DNA of 64,000 nucleotides from NCBI GenBank assembly GCA_013398275.1, contig VZSE01001847.1, positions 1 through 64,000 of the forward strand, written 5' to 3'. This stretch comes from Promerops cafer. Its lineage: Eukaryota; Chordata; Aves; Passeriformes; Nectariniidae. The number at the start of each line of letters is the position of its first letter. The first letter of the stretch is position 1. The notes beneath the pieces are model-generated. The model made no database searches. It saw nothing but the letters and a program-made list of their open reading frames with translations, and was not told the DNA's origin. The translations under genes and the position numbers were made by a program. This document shows positions 1 through 12,000 of this stretch, piece after piece.

Positions 1-731
1 GGAATCTTGTTTTTCTGCCCTAGTGGGGCAGTGGCTTTAAACATTAATGAGTTTTGCCCTTCTTAGGAGCTGATGTGGTTTGGGTTTTGTATTTGTGGCT
101 TCAGGCTTGTCTAGTGTTTGTTTTTGTGGCTGTATTACAAATGCCTCAGTTCAATGGTCAGTGATGCAACAGCTGTCCCCTAGAAGAATCAAATATTGTC
201 ATTAACTCTTTTTTGCTGTGAGACAGACAAAAATGTAGCTCAAAAGTCCAATTCTGTGCACTCAACTCCGTAAAAGTGATCCCTGACAAAAATGTTTTGC
301 AGGTGTATTTTCAAAAGTCAGTGTAACTTAATTAAATTTTTCCTACACAGGAATAGAATATAATTTAGCAATATATCTCCTCTTCCTGAAGCTGCTGTGT
401 TTGTTTGTCCTTTGACATTTGAAATGAGGGCAAATATTTTCTAAATCTTCTCCACTTGCTAATGAAGAAAACCTCTATAATGTAAACTATTAGTAACTAA
501 ATGTCTTATAATGCGGCAGATCCCTAGAGTTTCCAGACTACATTGTCTTGAAGCACATGAGCATGAAAGTAGAAACCATCAGTCACTTCACTGATTCGAA
601 GCTTGGGTATCTGTGTTTGACATTACCCTGTGCTTGGTGTAAAATTACACATATGCTTTATGGAATAGAAACATACTAGAATGTTCTCTTAAAGTTCACT
701 CATAGCAAAATGGTCTAATTTTTTCCATTAG
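1..731 (+). other. Probable intron upstream of the ELL-like exons
   Basis: No coding segment is recognised here. The stretch is AT-rich and ends in a pyrimidine-rich run and an AG acceptor at 730-731, directly before the first ELL-like exon. It is read as the preceding intron, with any further exons lying left of the window. Confidence 0.5.
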
Positions 732-1603
732 AAAATACATAGCCATTGTCTCCCTGGAGCAACACCAGCGCTACAAGAATGACTTCAGTGCAGAGTATGA
801 GGAATACCGGAATTTACATTCTCAGATTGACAAGATCAAAAAGAATTTCCAACAGTTTCATGAACAATGAAAGTCTCTGACTCCAGGTTCCGAAGCCTTT
901 CAGGTAAAGTAGGATAAAACCATGAAGACTGTGCTTCATTGCAGCAGTGTTTGGCTTTCCTGGAGCTGCTAAGTGACACAAAGGGAAACTTCAGGTTTGG
1001 CATATATGCTCAGATACTTCTTGGGCTGGGTCTGATTTTTGCAAGACCCTGCCCAAAAAACCCCTGTTTGAGCTGTCTATGAACAAACAGTAAGGTGAGA
1101 GGAGTCCCAGGCAAAGTCTTAGAGCATGTGGTCCTTCTGTTGCCTGTTGAGAGGCTTTACAGATCTTGGGTGATGATGGGAGATGGAGATTTGTTTTTGC
1201 AAACCTCCCAGAAGAGTGGTGGCTCACAAAGGAGAGAATCTCTTGAGTCAAATGGAGTGTTTTACCGAAGTTTGCATTTTATGGTGGTACTGAAACATTC
1301 TTCATGGTTTTTTCTTGAAGATGCTGCTTCATCGAATCCTAGCAGATTATCAGCAGTTGCAAAAGGTATGTGTGACACCAGACCTGCAGGGCCATGGTAA
1401 CTACTGCGTCTGGCTCAAGGCTTTTTTAAAGCAAAAGTCGTCAAATTCTAAGCTCTGCAGAAATGTTTGCATGCCCTAATTTCCTTTTGCTTTCTCCTTC
1501 ACAGGGTAGCCCCAGTTACTCTGAAGTGAAGAGCAAGTGCCAGTACCTCCACAAAAAGCTGTTCCATATCCAGAGCTGCTATCTGAATTTGACAAGCAAG
1601 TAA
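732..1603 (+). pseudogene. ELL2: ELL-family (ELL2-like) C-terminal occludin/ELL domain exons, interrupted by a stop
   Basis: Three exons can be read: 732-903, 1321-1365 and 1505 to about 1599 (or to the TAA at 1601-1603). They are separated by introns with GTAAAG and GTATGT donors and AG acceptors. The first encodes YIAIVSLEQ, then NDFSAEYEEYRNLH; the second ILADYQQLQK; the third CQYLHKKL. This order and the exon phases match the occludin/ELL domain at the C-terminus of ELL and ELL2, elongation factors of the super elongation complex, where the domain mediates partner binding. The middle exon has 15 codons, as in the human counterpart recalled from memory. Codon 868-870 in exon 1 is TGA, where human ELL2 has arginine. 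The last exon diverges after the HKKL motif and runs into TAA overlapping a possible GTAAGT donor. Retained introns rule out a processed copy. The neighbourhood with RHOBTB3 favours ELL2. It could be the true ELL2 3' end with a sequence error, or a decaying duplicate. Confidence 0.65.
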
Positions 1604-4600
1604 GTGGAGTCCTGGCACCAGACATCTGCTTCAGCCTGATAAGTCTATGAACTCTGGATTTTTTATTTCAACTAGAAGATTATGTTTTTAGGATTATTCC
1701 AGTTAGTATTGAACAGTAGGTAATGTTAGCACAGAGCAGCAGATTATTTCTTAAAAATGTAGGATTAGTTCAAAGAAGTTTAGAAAGTTTAAGAAATTGA
1801 AAGATGATAGTATTGAACTTTAGCAATAAAGAAATCTCACTATTAGTAATCCCTTCTCTCATTATTGCTTGTATCCTTTTTGTAGTGGCTTTCCTCTGGT
1901 CAATTTCTTTCTTCAAGGCTTAGGTTTGTCCACTGAAGTAAATTTATCAGTAGAGTGTGGAAGCCCACTATCTCTACTATGAAGTTGTTCACATTTTAAG
2001 AAAATATTGTGACAAATGGAAATTCTTTATGATATGTATAAGGGTGTTTTTTGACCTTTCTTGTTAATTTAAATTCTTTGCCTGAAGTAGTCAAAGATGT
2101 AGATGTTTGGGCAATCCCCTCCTGGAATCACCTTGTTTTGGAGGATTACAGAGGAATGCATATGGGCTGCCCTAAGCTGTCAGCTGAAGCAGCTCCCAGG
2201 ACAGCTTGGAGATCATAGCCTCACCTTGTCACTGAGCCAAGGTATATCCAGATCTTTGCAAGAGTTTTGTAAAATACATAGAGAAGTGTTGCAAGCAAGG
2301 TAGTTCAACAGATTTTAAAGAGAAATTGGGTTCAAGGGTCCCTATGTAAACGCTGTCCATTTTTTTAGCACTTTTAAAACTGGTCTGTCACAACCAGTCT
2401 TTCTAGAGATACACAGATGTTGATTCCTGCACAGACCTATGGCAGCTTTGAAGTCTAGTCCTTTTCCTAAGTTTCCTACCATTTAGTCACTCAGGTGACA
2501 CGGTAGAGGTGTGGCCAGCAATGCTATAACCGTCTTTTGGGGAAAGATATGAAATTGACTGCGGGACGACAATATTTGGGAACTTTCAAAGGGGTGTGAA
2601 TGCCCCTTTCTTCCTTGGAGAGTATTTTACAAATTCCTCAATTGTCATCATGCCAACGATGTTGAACCTCCGTACCTGAAAAGATCTTGGGGCGTTTTGT
2701 GATTGAACACCTGAGCCGTTGTTGCCCTCCTGTTCTCCTTCAAGTGAAGTTCAAGAAAATGTCACCTCTTAAACCCTGAGACTTGGGTCCTTTTTTGCCT
2801 GAGGGGTTGCTCCTATACCTCTGCAGTGCAACAGCACAAGGAAGGCTGCTGTAGGGGAGCATGGGGTGAATTCTGCTGTGGTGCCTTCCCTTGGCCTGGT
2901 GACTGCTGCTGTTTGACAGAGCGTGCAAGAGTGCTGCTGGCGAGAGTATAGGCTGAGACAGAGTTTTTACGAGCACATCCTTATTCTGGGTCACATTCCA
3001 TTCTTCCTGTAAACTGCCTTTAGGGTATGTAATGTCCACAGACTTATTATGCCTGTGTGTTTCTGGCTGTCATTTCTGTCCAGATCCCTTAAAAAACCAA
3101 ATGAGCAATAAAAAACACTCTACCCCAAACAGGCAAAAACAAAAAACACAACACCATTAGGTGGGAAAGACCTTCTGAATTTTACAACAAAAAAAGCCAT
3201 CAATCCAATAAATTATAGTTGCTGGAAAGGTGCTTTATATGCCTGCTAAAAATGTTTGTATGAGCTCAGTAGGCTCTGCATAGTTTCCTCTGCAAGGTCA
3301 TAGCTGGGGAACAAAGGAGGAGCATCCCTGAAGACAAGAAGGCTGCTCAAGACCCCTGGGAGTGGGGCAGGGCACAGTGTCCTTGGCCTAAGAATGTGAT
3401 GGGGAGGTTGGCACCCTGCTGGCTTCACCAGAAGCCTGTCACCTCTCCTCTGTCCCATGCCTGCTCACAGTTGGGATAACCCATGGTGCAAAACAGATCT
3501 GAGCATTCCAGCTTCCAGTGCTGCTGGTAAGGTTGCACCTGCACATGGGGTGGTCCCCACCTGCTGCTGCAGGCCAGAAGATTTTGGTGTAGGAAAAAGC
3601 AGAACTCATCAGGTTAATGAATAAAAAGATGCCCCAGTCTTTAGCAAGTCTTTGTCTATGAGCTGGAGTATCCTTGGCCTTCAAAAGGATGGGCCTGTCA
3701 TGGCCCAGGCTTGTCTGATTTCTCTTGTCAACTGAGCATGGCTGAACATAGAGAAGAAGGTATGTCCTTGTTGACTGTGCATTTACAGCCTATAGCCAGC
3801 CACCCAGTCTTTATCCTTTTGAGCAAAGAATAGTTAGAATTTAATGTCTTCAGCTTGGAGTTCCCAGGTGAGTCTCCAGGTCACGTGGAGAATCTTTCAG
3901 GTTAAAAATCCTAAAACACATTCTTCACCCTGACAGCCACAGAAGTCAGAATCAGGTCTTTCCTCTGACCAAGTCTGCCTCCCTGACACACAAAGGACTT
4001 GACCAGCCACCTGCACAAGATGAAGATGGGTAGAGTGATATTCTTGTTGGGCTCAGCCATTGTTTTCAACTGTCCTTGAACGAGAGGCTGGGAGTGGAGC
4101 AGAACTGAGAAAAGGGATGGGTCTCAGTACTGGAGGGTTGGGGGTTTTTCCCCACCACTTGACCCGAACTTCCTCCTCCTTTCCAAACGTGACAGCCACA
4201 TATACAGGCTAAGAATGGATTCAAGACTTAATGAGATACATGCTTTCAAAATAGCCATTTTCATAATAATAACATTGAATGCGAAACACATGAAGTAAAA
4301 GCATTCTGTAGGACATCACTTTACTGCAAAGTCGGAAGTACTGACCTGGAGAGGAAGAATAACTGCAAACCTTTTAAAAACAAAACTTTGACCAGAATTC
4401 AGCCTTACACCGCAAACCACCCTCTGTACTTGGGTGAAGTGTCGCTGCCTTAGGTGTTTGCCTTCTCTGTCTTCAACCCGAGGCTTCTGCAGCAGACCTG
4501 GACTGGCTTGTATGTCTGTCTTTGTACTGACACCACTTTTTGCAGTGTTTTCTAAGAGACACTGTGGACTTAAAAGGACAGCAAATACTGTGGTATTTGC

Positions 4601-5249
4601 TGTCCACCAGCAGAGCTTCCCCTAATACCACTGCAGTGAAGTGGGCACTGGTAACCCTTGACGGCTGACTACCATGTCACAACCCTGGAAAAAAGACGCC
4701 ATCGACAGCAAAGTTAGTGCCAATCCTCTGCATGATTTCTAATTATCCACCCATCCATCCCTTCCCACAGTAAATTTTTTGCAGTTCTGCACTTGCAACA
4801 AGATGGCAAAAATTTCACCAGACACGCTTTTAGGAAAAAGATGAGCAGGTTCCCACAGATTTACAGTACCGTCAGTGAAGATGGGATAAGAGTCTTAATG
4901 GCGACCTTGTTGCCTCTTGTTTTCAGAACCACTGGAAATCTGACAGGTAGCAAAAAAATGCAGGGAGCCTACATATACTTACCTATAAAAAGGTACCCCC
5001 ACAGAGGCTGTGTGGGGAACTGACACCCTTGGCTGGATCAATGCTGGACCCAAAACTGGTCATCCTCTCCTATCTGATCTCCCCTCCCTTTTTCTCTTTC
5101 TTCCCTCTTTATTCAACGCTTTATAAACCAAACCCTTCCTCCTCAGTTCTCCCACTGCTGCCTCAACACACTCTGGCTTTTGGGCCACTACCTGCAGCTT
5201 CTAGCAATGCTCAGTGCTGCTGTTGCTGCTCCATGGGTGTTCAGTTGAG
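1604..5249. other. Intergenic stretch without recognised genes
   Basis: No exon with homology I recognise was found on either strand, and the short open frames lack splice-site support. In human, GLRX lies between ELL2 and RHOBTB3, but its CPYC-containing exon was not seen here. The stretch holds a perfect hairpin at 4576-4605. Confidence 0.5.
4576..4605. repeat. Perfect inverted repeat (13-bp arms, 4-nt loop)
   Basis: The left arm GGACAGCAAATAC (4576-4588) and its exact reverse complement (4593-4605) are separated by TGTG. It is too short for a miRNA precursor by itself. Confidence 0.9.
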
Positions 5250-5405
5250 AAGCTGAGTGTCCAAGGTGAGACTGGGGCTCTGACCAACCTGCTCTAGTGG
5301 AAGGTGTCCCTACCCATGGCAGGGGTGTTGGGACAAGATGATGTTTAGGTCCCTTACAACCCAAGACAATGGCTCTACCCAAGCCAGTATGCTTCTATGA
5401 TTCAA
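5250..5405 (+). mobile_element. CR1 LINE 3' fragment
   Basis: The text resembles the CR1 3' end: CTGCTCTAGTGGAAGGTGTC, then CCCATGGCAGGGGTGTTGG, AAGATGATGTTTAGGTCCC and a terminal TTCTATGATTC. It is 5'-truncated, as is usual for CR1. Confidence 0.8.
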
Positions 5406-8400
5406 ATAAGCTACAAAAAATATCAGTGTAACACTCAAGTATGCTAATACACATCCACATGTAATCACAAGACTGATTAGGGAATTTTTTTAAAAAATTT
5501 TGTATCAAAATTTTACATATTAAATCTAAAAATGTGTAATTTAGTCAGAGTACACTAAAAGAAAAACATACAAGTGTTTCAGGACATGTCTAATAAAATA
5601 ATTATTCTTTTTTCTAACAGTTTTTTTTTTCAAATCAAACACACCATGGTCTAAGGACAATAGCAAAGGTTTCCTGCCTATCATGTGGAAAATCTTACTA
5701 GTGCAGAAAACTGTTTTTTTAGTCTCTATAAAGCTTAGCGCTAGTTTGGGACAAGAATGCACATATATAGGACAGCAAAAATTAAGGGTATAATCCATTA
5801 TTCAAAAAATTATTTGGTAAAAATTAATTTTGAGAATTAGCTCTAATGAAGGACTTGGTAGTTGTGTTACTTAAAACTTACGCTTAAATATATAATTTCA
5901 AATGCTCTAGGTACTGCCTAGGGGCATCCAAATTCACCACTGACCTCTTTCTTTGATCCCAATTCTGCCAGTGCCAGGGGAGTTTGGGAGGTGTTGGAAC
6001 CAGTGGAAGCATTCCAGAAACATTTTATTTTTTCAAAACCACTTCCTTAAATAACTTTTTATTTTTTCAGTTGGTCCCTGATTTTTACTTTATATGAGGT
6101 GGGAGGTTTATATCATAACAGTTTTTACTTTATGCCATACACAGTTATAAATAAATACCAAATTCAGTACTGCCCTAATTCTTGACTATCTGTGATGGAT
6201 ACAGTCCTAAATCTTCCACTAAAACCAGCTAAGAATAGCAACTCACAAAGCAGCATTATCTACTTTCAGTCGTGTTTCAAAATACTAAAATTATCAGGTT
6301 TAAAAATAGCTTTAAGATACATAGATTCCTACAGAAAATAATCTTAGAGAATGAAAATAAGAATTTCTAGTATGATTTCTTCTAAGAATTAAAATTTATC
6401 AGATGGTCTAAGTCTGCAAGTACAGCACATCTTCACCTGATACAGGCAGCATTATGGGGATACTCAGTAAAATGGAAATGTGGTTTATTGTCTGAATGGT
6501 AGTAAGCATTAATCTCTGAATCTTTGAATAAATAATAAATATTTTTATACTGCCTGACTTCTCTGTATAAAACCTGTGGCTACCACTGACTAAAATGCAT
6601 AATAGCAAAATATTTCTCTGGTTTGGATATAAAGTGTTTATATTTCCATTAAGCCTGTTTTTAAATACCTATAAAACATTTACAGAAGATTAAAACCAGT
6701 ACTTTCTTATGTGTAATCTATACACAAATCACTGGCAACAGACTAACTCCTAGTGAAAAAACTGGGAAAACTTTCAAAATACTAAAAATGCATGACTACA
6801 TGAAGCTTAGACTAACATTCACAGAGCTTTTGTGTCACTTTTGCACAGGATGTCAGTATGAAGCATTTAATCCCCACTTTTGATAATTGAGCTGGCTTCT
6901 GGTAGAAGCATCCAAGGATGCTATCAGGTGTCTAGACAAGCTGTAGTTTAGCTGTATGCACAAATTTTTCTATGACTTTAAGCTTCAAAAAACTTACAGT
7001 TTTATTTGTATCTATCCAGTAATTTAATTTTTAAAAATTTTATATAACTATATAACAATAAAAACTACTTTTTTCATATATAAGTTCCATACATATTATT
7101 TTCCTACTAATTTTTTTGTTCAATAATTTCAGTATGCTTTCGTGATCTTGAAAAAGCAATGTAATGCTCTATATTTTAGACTGCCTATATGCAAGACATA
7201 GATAAGTACATTCATCTTTTAAAGAACTTTAGGATCTGCAGATGCAGAGTTTTTTTTTAAAAATAAATCATTCTTGCCTAAAGCTAACCTTGGAATTTTG
7301 AGTCTGCAGCAGCCAGATGAGTCATAAACACTTTTATTTTGTGTGTATACAAAAATAGGGAAGGAAACACACTATCAGGTTCTGCAAAGTATCACCAGAA
7401 AAAAAAAATCTCTATGACTCTAGAATGGAATTTGAAAAGAACAATTTACCTATAAAACTGTATGGAAAAATATAACAATTCTTAAAAAAAAAAAAAAATA
7501 TTCAGCTTCAGCAATTTGTTTATCCACCTTCTTCTCACGAGTGCAGTTTCCAGGTACATTTGATGTGATAGAAATGCCACAGTCTCAGGCTACATACCAA
7601 ATTACAAAGGCAGATGAAAAACCAGAATTGAAAGTAGAAATATGATAATGAGGCATTTAGTTCCTTGAGAAGATTTTACTTCTAGAAAAGTACCTATGCT
7701 CAGGTAAAGGCTGGGTTCATTTTGGCATTAGCACATACTGTGTACAAACAAGTGAGCAGCATGACAATGTATTTTGGTCAAGAAAATGCAAAATAGCATC
7801 TGCAAGGATCATGCCAGTCATAATATTCTGGGTTTTTCTCTTGTATCTCGGAAAGGATCCACAGCTATGTTTGTCTCACACGGTGAGCTTATCATTGTAT
7901 GCTTATGAGCACACAATGATAACTAAACTTGAACTGAGTCCCCGCTGGAGAGGTTTGAGCTCGAAGTCCCACCACAAAAGCCAACATCCCTGGCAGCACT
8001 GGCAAATCTGTGAGGGTCATCTCCTTCATGACCGGCATGTCTAACATTTATGCTGCTAGCTAGTGTGGTTACCTATGATTACAGGACACACTTTTCCCAA
8101 AAAAGTCACTTCTGCTGGTGAGTTTTTTTCTCAAACCCCATAAAAGGCTGTTGACCCCTCTGCCTTTCTTCCTTGTCCATCAGTACCATACAGATATGCC
8201 CTGAGCATATGTAGTTTTCCCTTTCTTTATTCCTCATGGGGAAAAATACAGTATGACCACACTAACAAAGGTACTCTGCAGATTGTGAAAACAGGCTTTC
8301 TTCTCTTACTTACTGGCAGGAAAAATTATGTCATTTTTTTAGATATTTGGGAGGCACAAGAGAATACAGTGATGCAAAGGCATTCCTTTGGAATTAAAAT

Positions 8401-8964
8401 ATCTACTTATAGGGTTGTAACAGAAGTACAGGCTTTCTCTGGAGTAATAAATTAATAGTAACTACAATGCTCCTTAAGCCTATCCATTATATTGTGAACT
8501 AACAAATGCTGCAGAAAATTTTTGCATCCTGAAGTATGTAAAGAACTTATGACCTGGCTTCTCAGCTTCCCTGCACTGCTACTGTATTCTTATGCTTTTC
8601 TTACACACAGATTTACAAAACTAGTCTATTTTCAACAGATTCAGTTTAGCAGCCACAAATAACCATGGAAAACAATAAAATAAACAAAAAGGAAATTAGA
8701 AGGGGGAACAGATGCCAGTCATGGCTCTGTAATACATTTAATCCCCATGAATATGAAGTCCTTGTGCTTAAAATAAATCTTCAACATACATTTTGTAATG
8801 CTTCAGGGTAAAAATTAGAGTGATTTTTTAGCAAAACAAAGAATATCTGTAATTTCCAGAGGAGGTCAGCATCAGGTTTCACTCTTGACTCGGTTTTTAT
8901 ATTCTATATAATCTCCAATCCGAAAATTTGCAGTTGAGATGCACTTTGTGTGTATTCAGTCTCT
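5406..8964 (-). other. RHOBTB3: Probable RHOBTB3 3' UTR and downstream sequence
   Basis: This AT-rich, repeat-poor stretch follows the RHOBTB3 stop codon on the minus strand. Several minus-strand AATAAA signals are present (seen as TTTATT on plus), including 6024-6029 and 6058-6063, which would give a 3' UTR of roughly 2.9 kb. Human RHOBTB3 is also known for a long 3' UTR. The exact cleavage site cannot be fixed from sequence alone. Confidence 0.55.
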
Positions 8965-9080
8965 TTACATTACTGTGCAGTGGCAATTCTGAGAGTGGAT
9001 GTAGTTCCTGTAATCAGCAAGCTGCTTCAGGTACAAGTTTGAAGGCCATCGGTGTATCTCTACAAAGTTGCGCTCTTCCA
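8965..9080 (-). CDS. RHOBTB3: RHOBTB3 coding exon 11 (last), stop codon and CaaX-like end
   Basis: The acceptor is TTTCTAG at 9081-9082. Two bases complete the split valine codon, then EERNFVEIHRWPSNLYLKQL and a basic/histidine-rich tail ending CHCTVM before the stop at 8965-8967. Human ends in CLVM, so the CaaX shape is kept. Confidence 0.97.
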
Positions 9081-12000
9081 CTAGAAAAAGAAATAAAGGA
9101 ATGAAATGTAATATATAGACACAGAGCATGTGCACAGGCTGCAAAAAGTATTTTAAAATAGATTGAAAACCATTAAAGATACAAATACAACTAAAAAGTA
9201 AAGAAGAATGCTCCTGTTTCACACTGAGCTCTGCTATGGCACAGATGAAAGAGCTACCAAACCATGTTTCCTTGTTAAGTTAGTAATAAACAAGTTTTTT
9301 ATTTAAATGAATATAATACTCATTAAGGACAGAGATAGAGAAATATTCCTAAAGATAAGCATACTTTATCCCTAGAGGATAGTCATATGTGGTATGCAAG
9401 GATTTTTTTATGCTGCAGAGATATAAAGCAGGGTATATCAATTCCTGTGCCAGTAGTTTGTCTCAAGATCAGTACAGAAAGCAAGGTGAGGAGTGCAGCT
9501 AAGAATTCAGCAAGACGTTAATCTCCTATTGCATGTGGTTTTTATCACTGACAAAGTCATATAAGAGTCTTTTACCAATATTATTTAGATGAATCCCCTC
9601 TGATTTTGCAGAAAGATGCATTTTCATCCCCTTAACCCCAGATATTCCAGAGTCAGCTTGCAGCCATTGCTCCTGGTTCCTTGAGGGCCTCACACCAAGG
9701 TGCAGCAGAGTCCCACAGCCTGGAGAGCCTGAGGGCAGGCAAACTGCACTCAGCTGGGCACAAGGCAGGGCTTCATTCTTCAGGGGAATATCCTACTAAT
9801 CAAATCTGATTTCCTCTATGGCAAGGTAACCCACCTAGTTGATCAAGGGAAGCCAGTTGATATAACTGACATTTCTGGATGTCAGTAAAGGTTTTGATAC
9901 TGTTTCTCATAGGATCCTTCTTGACAAAATGTCCAGCCCACAGCTGGATAAACACATAATTTGAAGGGTGAGCAGTGAGGTCAGACACAAAGGGTTACAG
10001 TGACTGGGGTGACATCGGACTGGTGACCTGATAGCGGGGTTCCAAAGTCCTCCATCCTTGGCCCTGTGGTCTTCAACATCTTCATAAATGAGCTGGATGG
10101 AGGACTGGAAAGGACACTGAGCAATTTTGCAGATGCTACAAATCTGGGAAGGAGCTGTTGACTTCCTCAAAGATAGGGAGGCCCTTCAGAGAGGCCTTAA
10201 TGAATTAGAAGACTAGGTGATCACCAACCATAGGAAGTTCAAAAAGGGAAAGTGCTGGATTCTGCAACTGGGATGGGGTAACCCAGGATGTATGGACAGA
10301 CTGAGGAATGAGATGTTGGAGAGCCATGCCCTGGAAAGGGATCTGGGGGTCCTGGTCAATGGCAAGTTGAACCTGAGTCAGCAGTGTCCTGGCAGCCAGG
10401 AGGGACATCCCTGTCCTGGGGGCACCAGGCCGAGCATCGCCAGCCAGGCAGGGAAGGGGATTGTCCTGGTCTGCTGTTGACTGGGATGTCACCGCCTCAA
10501 GTCCTGGGGCAGATTGGGACATTATACATTATAAAAATTATATTAAACTATTAGAGAGTGTCCAAAGGAGGACATTAAAGGGCTTTGAGGGGAAGATGTG
10601 TGAGGAGCATGTGAGGGCACTTGATCTGTTCAGCCTGGAGGAGACTGAGGGGAGACCTCAGTGGGGTCTGCAACTTCCTTGTGAGGGGAAGAAGAGAGGC
10701 AGTGGGAAAAAGAGGGGCAGACACTGATCTTTTCTCGGTGGTGACCACTGACAGGATCGAAGGGTATGGCCTGAAGTTGTGTTGGGGAGGTTTAGGCTGG
10801 ATTAGAAAAAGGTTCTTCCCCCAGTGTGTATTTGGGCACTGCAACAAGCTCCCCAGGGCAGTGGCCACAGCACCATCCTGACAAAGTTCATGAAGCTTTT
10901 GGACAATACTCTCATGGCATAATTCTTGGGGATAGTGCTGTGCAGGGCCAGGAGTTGCACTGAGTGATCCTTGTGTGTTCTTCCAACTCAGCTGATTCTG
11001 TGATTCTGTGAAGGTGTCAGGTCCTAGAAAGCCCTTGGAGAGCCACTGCCTGCTGCTGTGTTGCTGTCCTGAACCTAGAGGTGATGAGGTGTCACAGGTC
11101 AAAGAGATGCACCCTTCATCAGGGTGAAGGAAAATCACACAGGCAATGAGCAAAACTTTCTAGTTACACCACCGGAAGCAAATACAAATGCTTGGAAAAA
11201 TAAATATCAGGTCCGTGGAAGAAGCTGGATTTATTTACTTGAATGGACTATTGTTTTTTCATTTTATGAGATCTGCTGGACCATACTATAAGAATCCCAT
11301 TTTCTTCAAAGAAAACCCCAGCACCTGAAGTATCAAAAATGACTCATTACCTTGATTTAAGTTATCAAGATAATATGAAGGGGTTGACATACAATGCCCA
11401 AATTTTTCCAGCAAATTCAGTTATGGGTGGGAACCTGGCCCTCCCAATAGGAACCAAAAAACGGTGATGCAGTGCTGGCTGTGTCATGTGCACTGATCCC
11501 ACAGCAGGGTGGTGAAACATCCTGCTGGAATATCTTAAAGAAACCCTAATTATTTTCTCATTCAGAAATGGTGTTATTCAGAATATCACTTTTCATCTCA
11601 GCAAAACAGAAAAACATGTCTCTTCAAAAGAAAAAATACCTGAAAGTTCTTGAAATTCAGGCTTTTGACTGAAGATGAGGTAGTTAGTGGCAATAAAATG
11701 AAGAAGCCAAGTTGAAAGGCAATCAGAATTGTGAAACTGTGGGGAGAAAGAAAAGACAAAAAACCACTTAATGCTATCGTGTCTGAAACATAACCACATC
11801 TCACATGTCAAAATATTTCTGGTTTCCACTGTTAAGCAATCTACTAAATAAAGTTTTGACTGTGGAAGATAATGAAGGAAAGGTCATTTAATGGAAATAC
11901 GTAAACAGGTGAACACCCAACAAATTACAGAAGTCCCTCTCCCAGAGGTAGAAAAAAACTGGAATCTGGAAAATTTTGTCATCTGCAGAGGCAGAGCTTC

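Noticed and set aside
10575..11153. 192-codon minus-strand frame
   Set aside because: It lies antisense to a clear CR1 3' region and matches no family I recognise.
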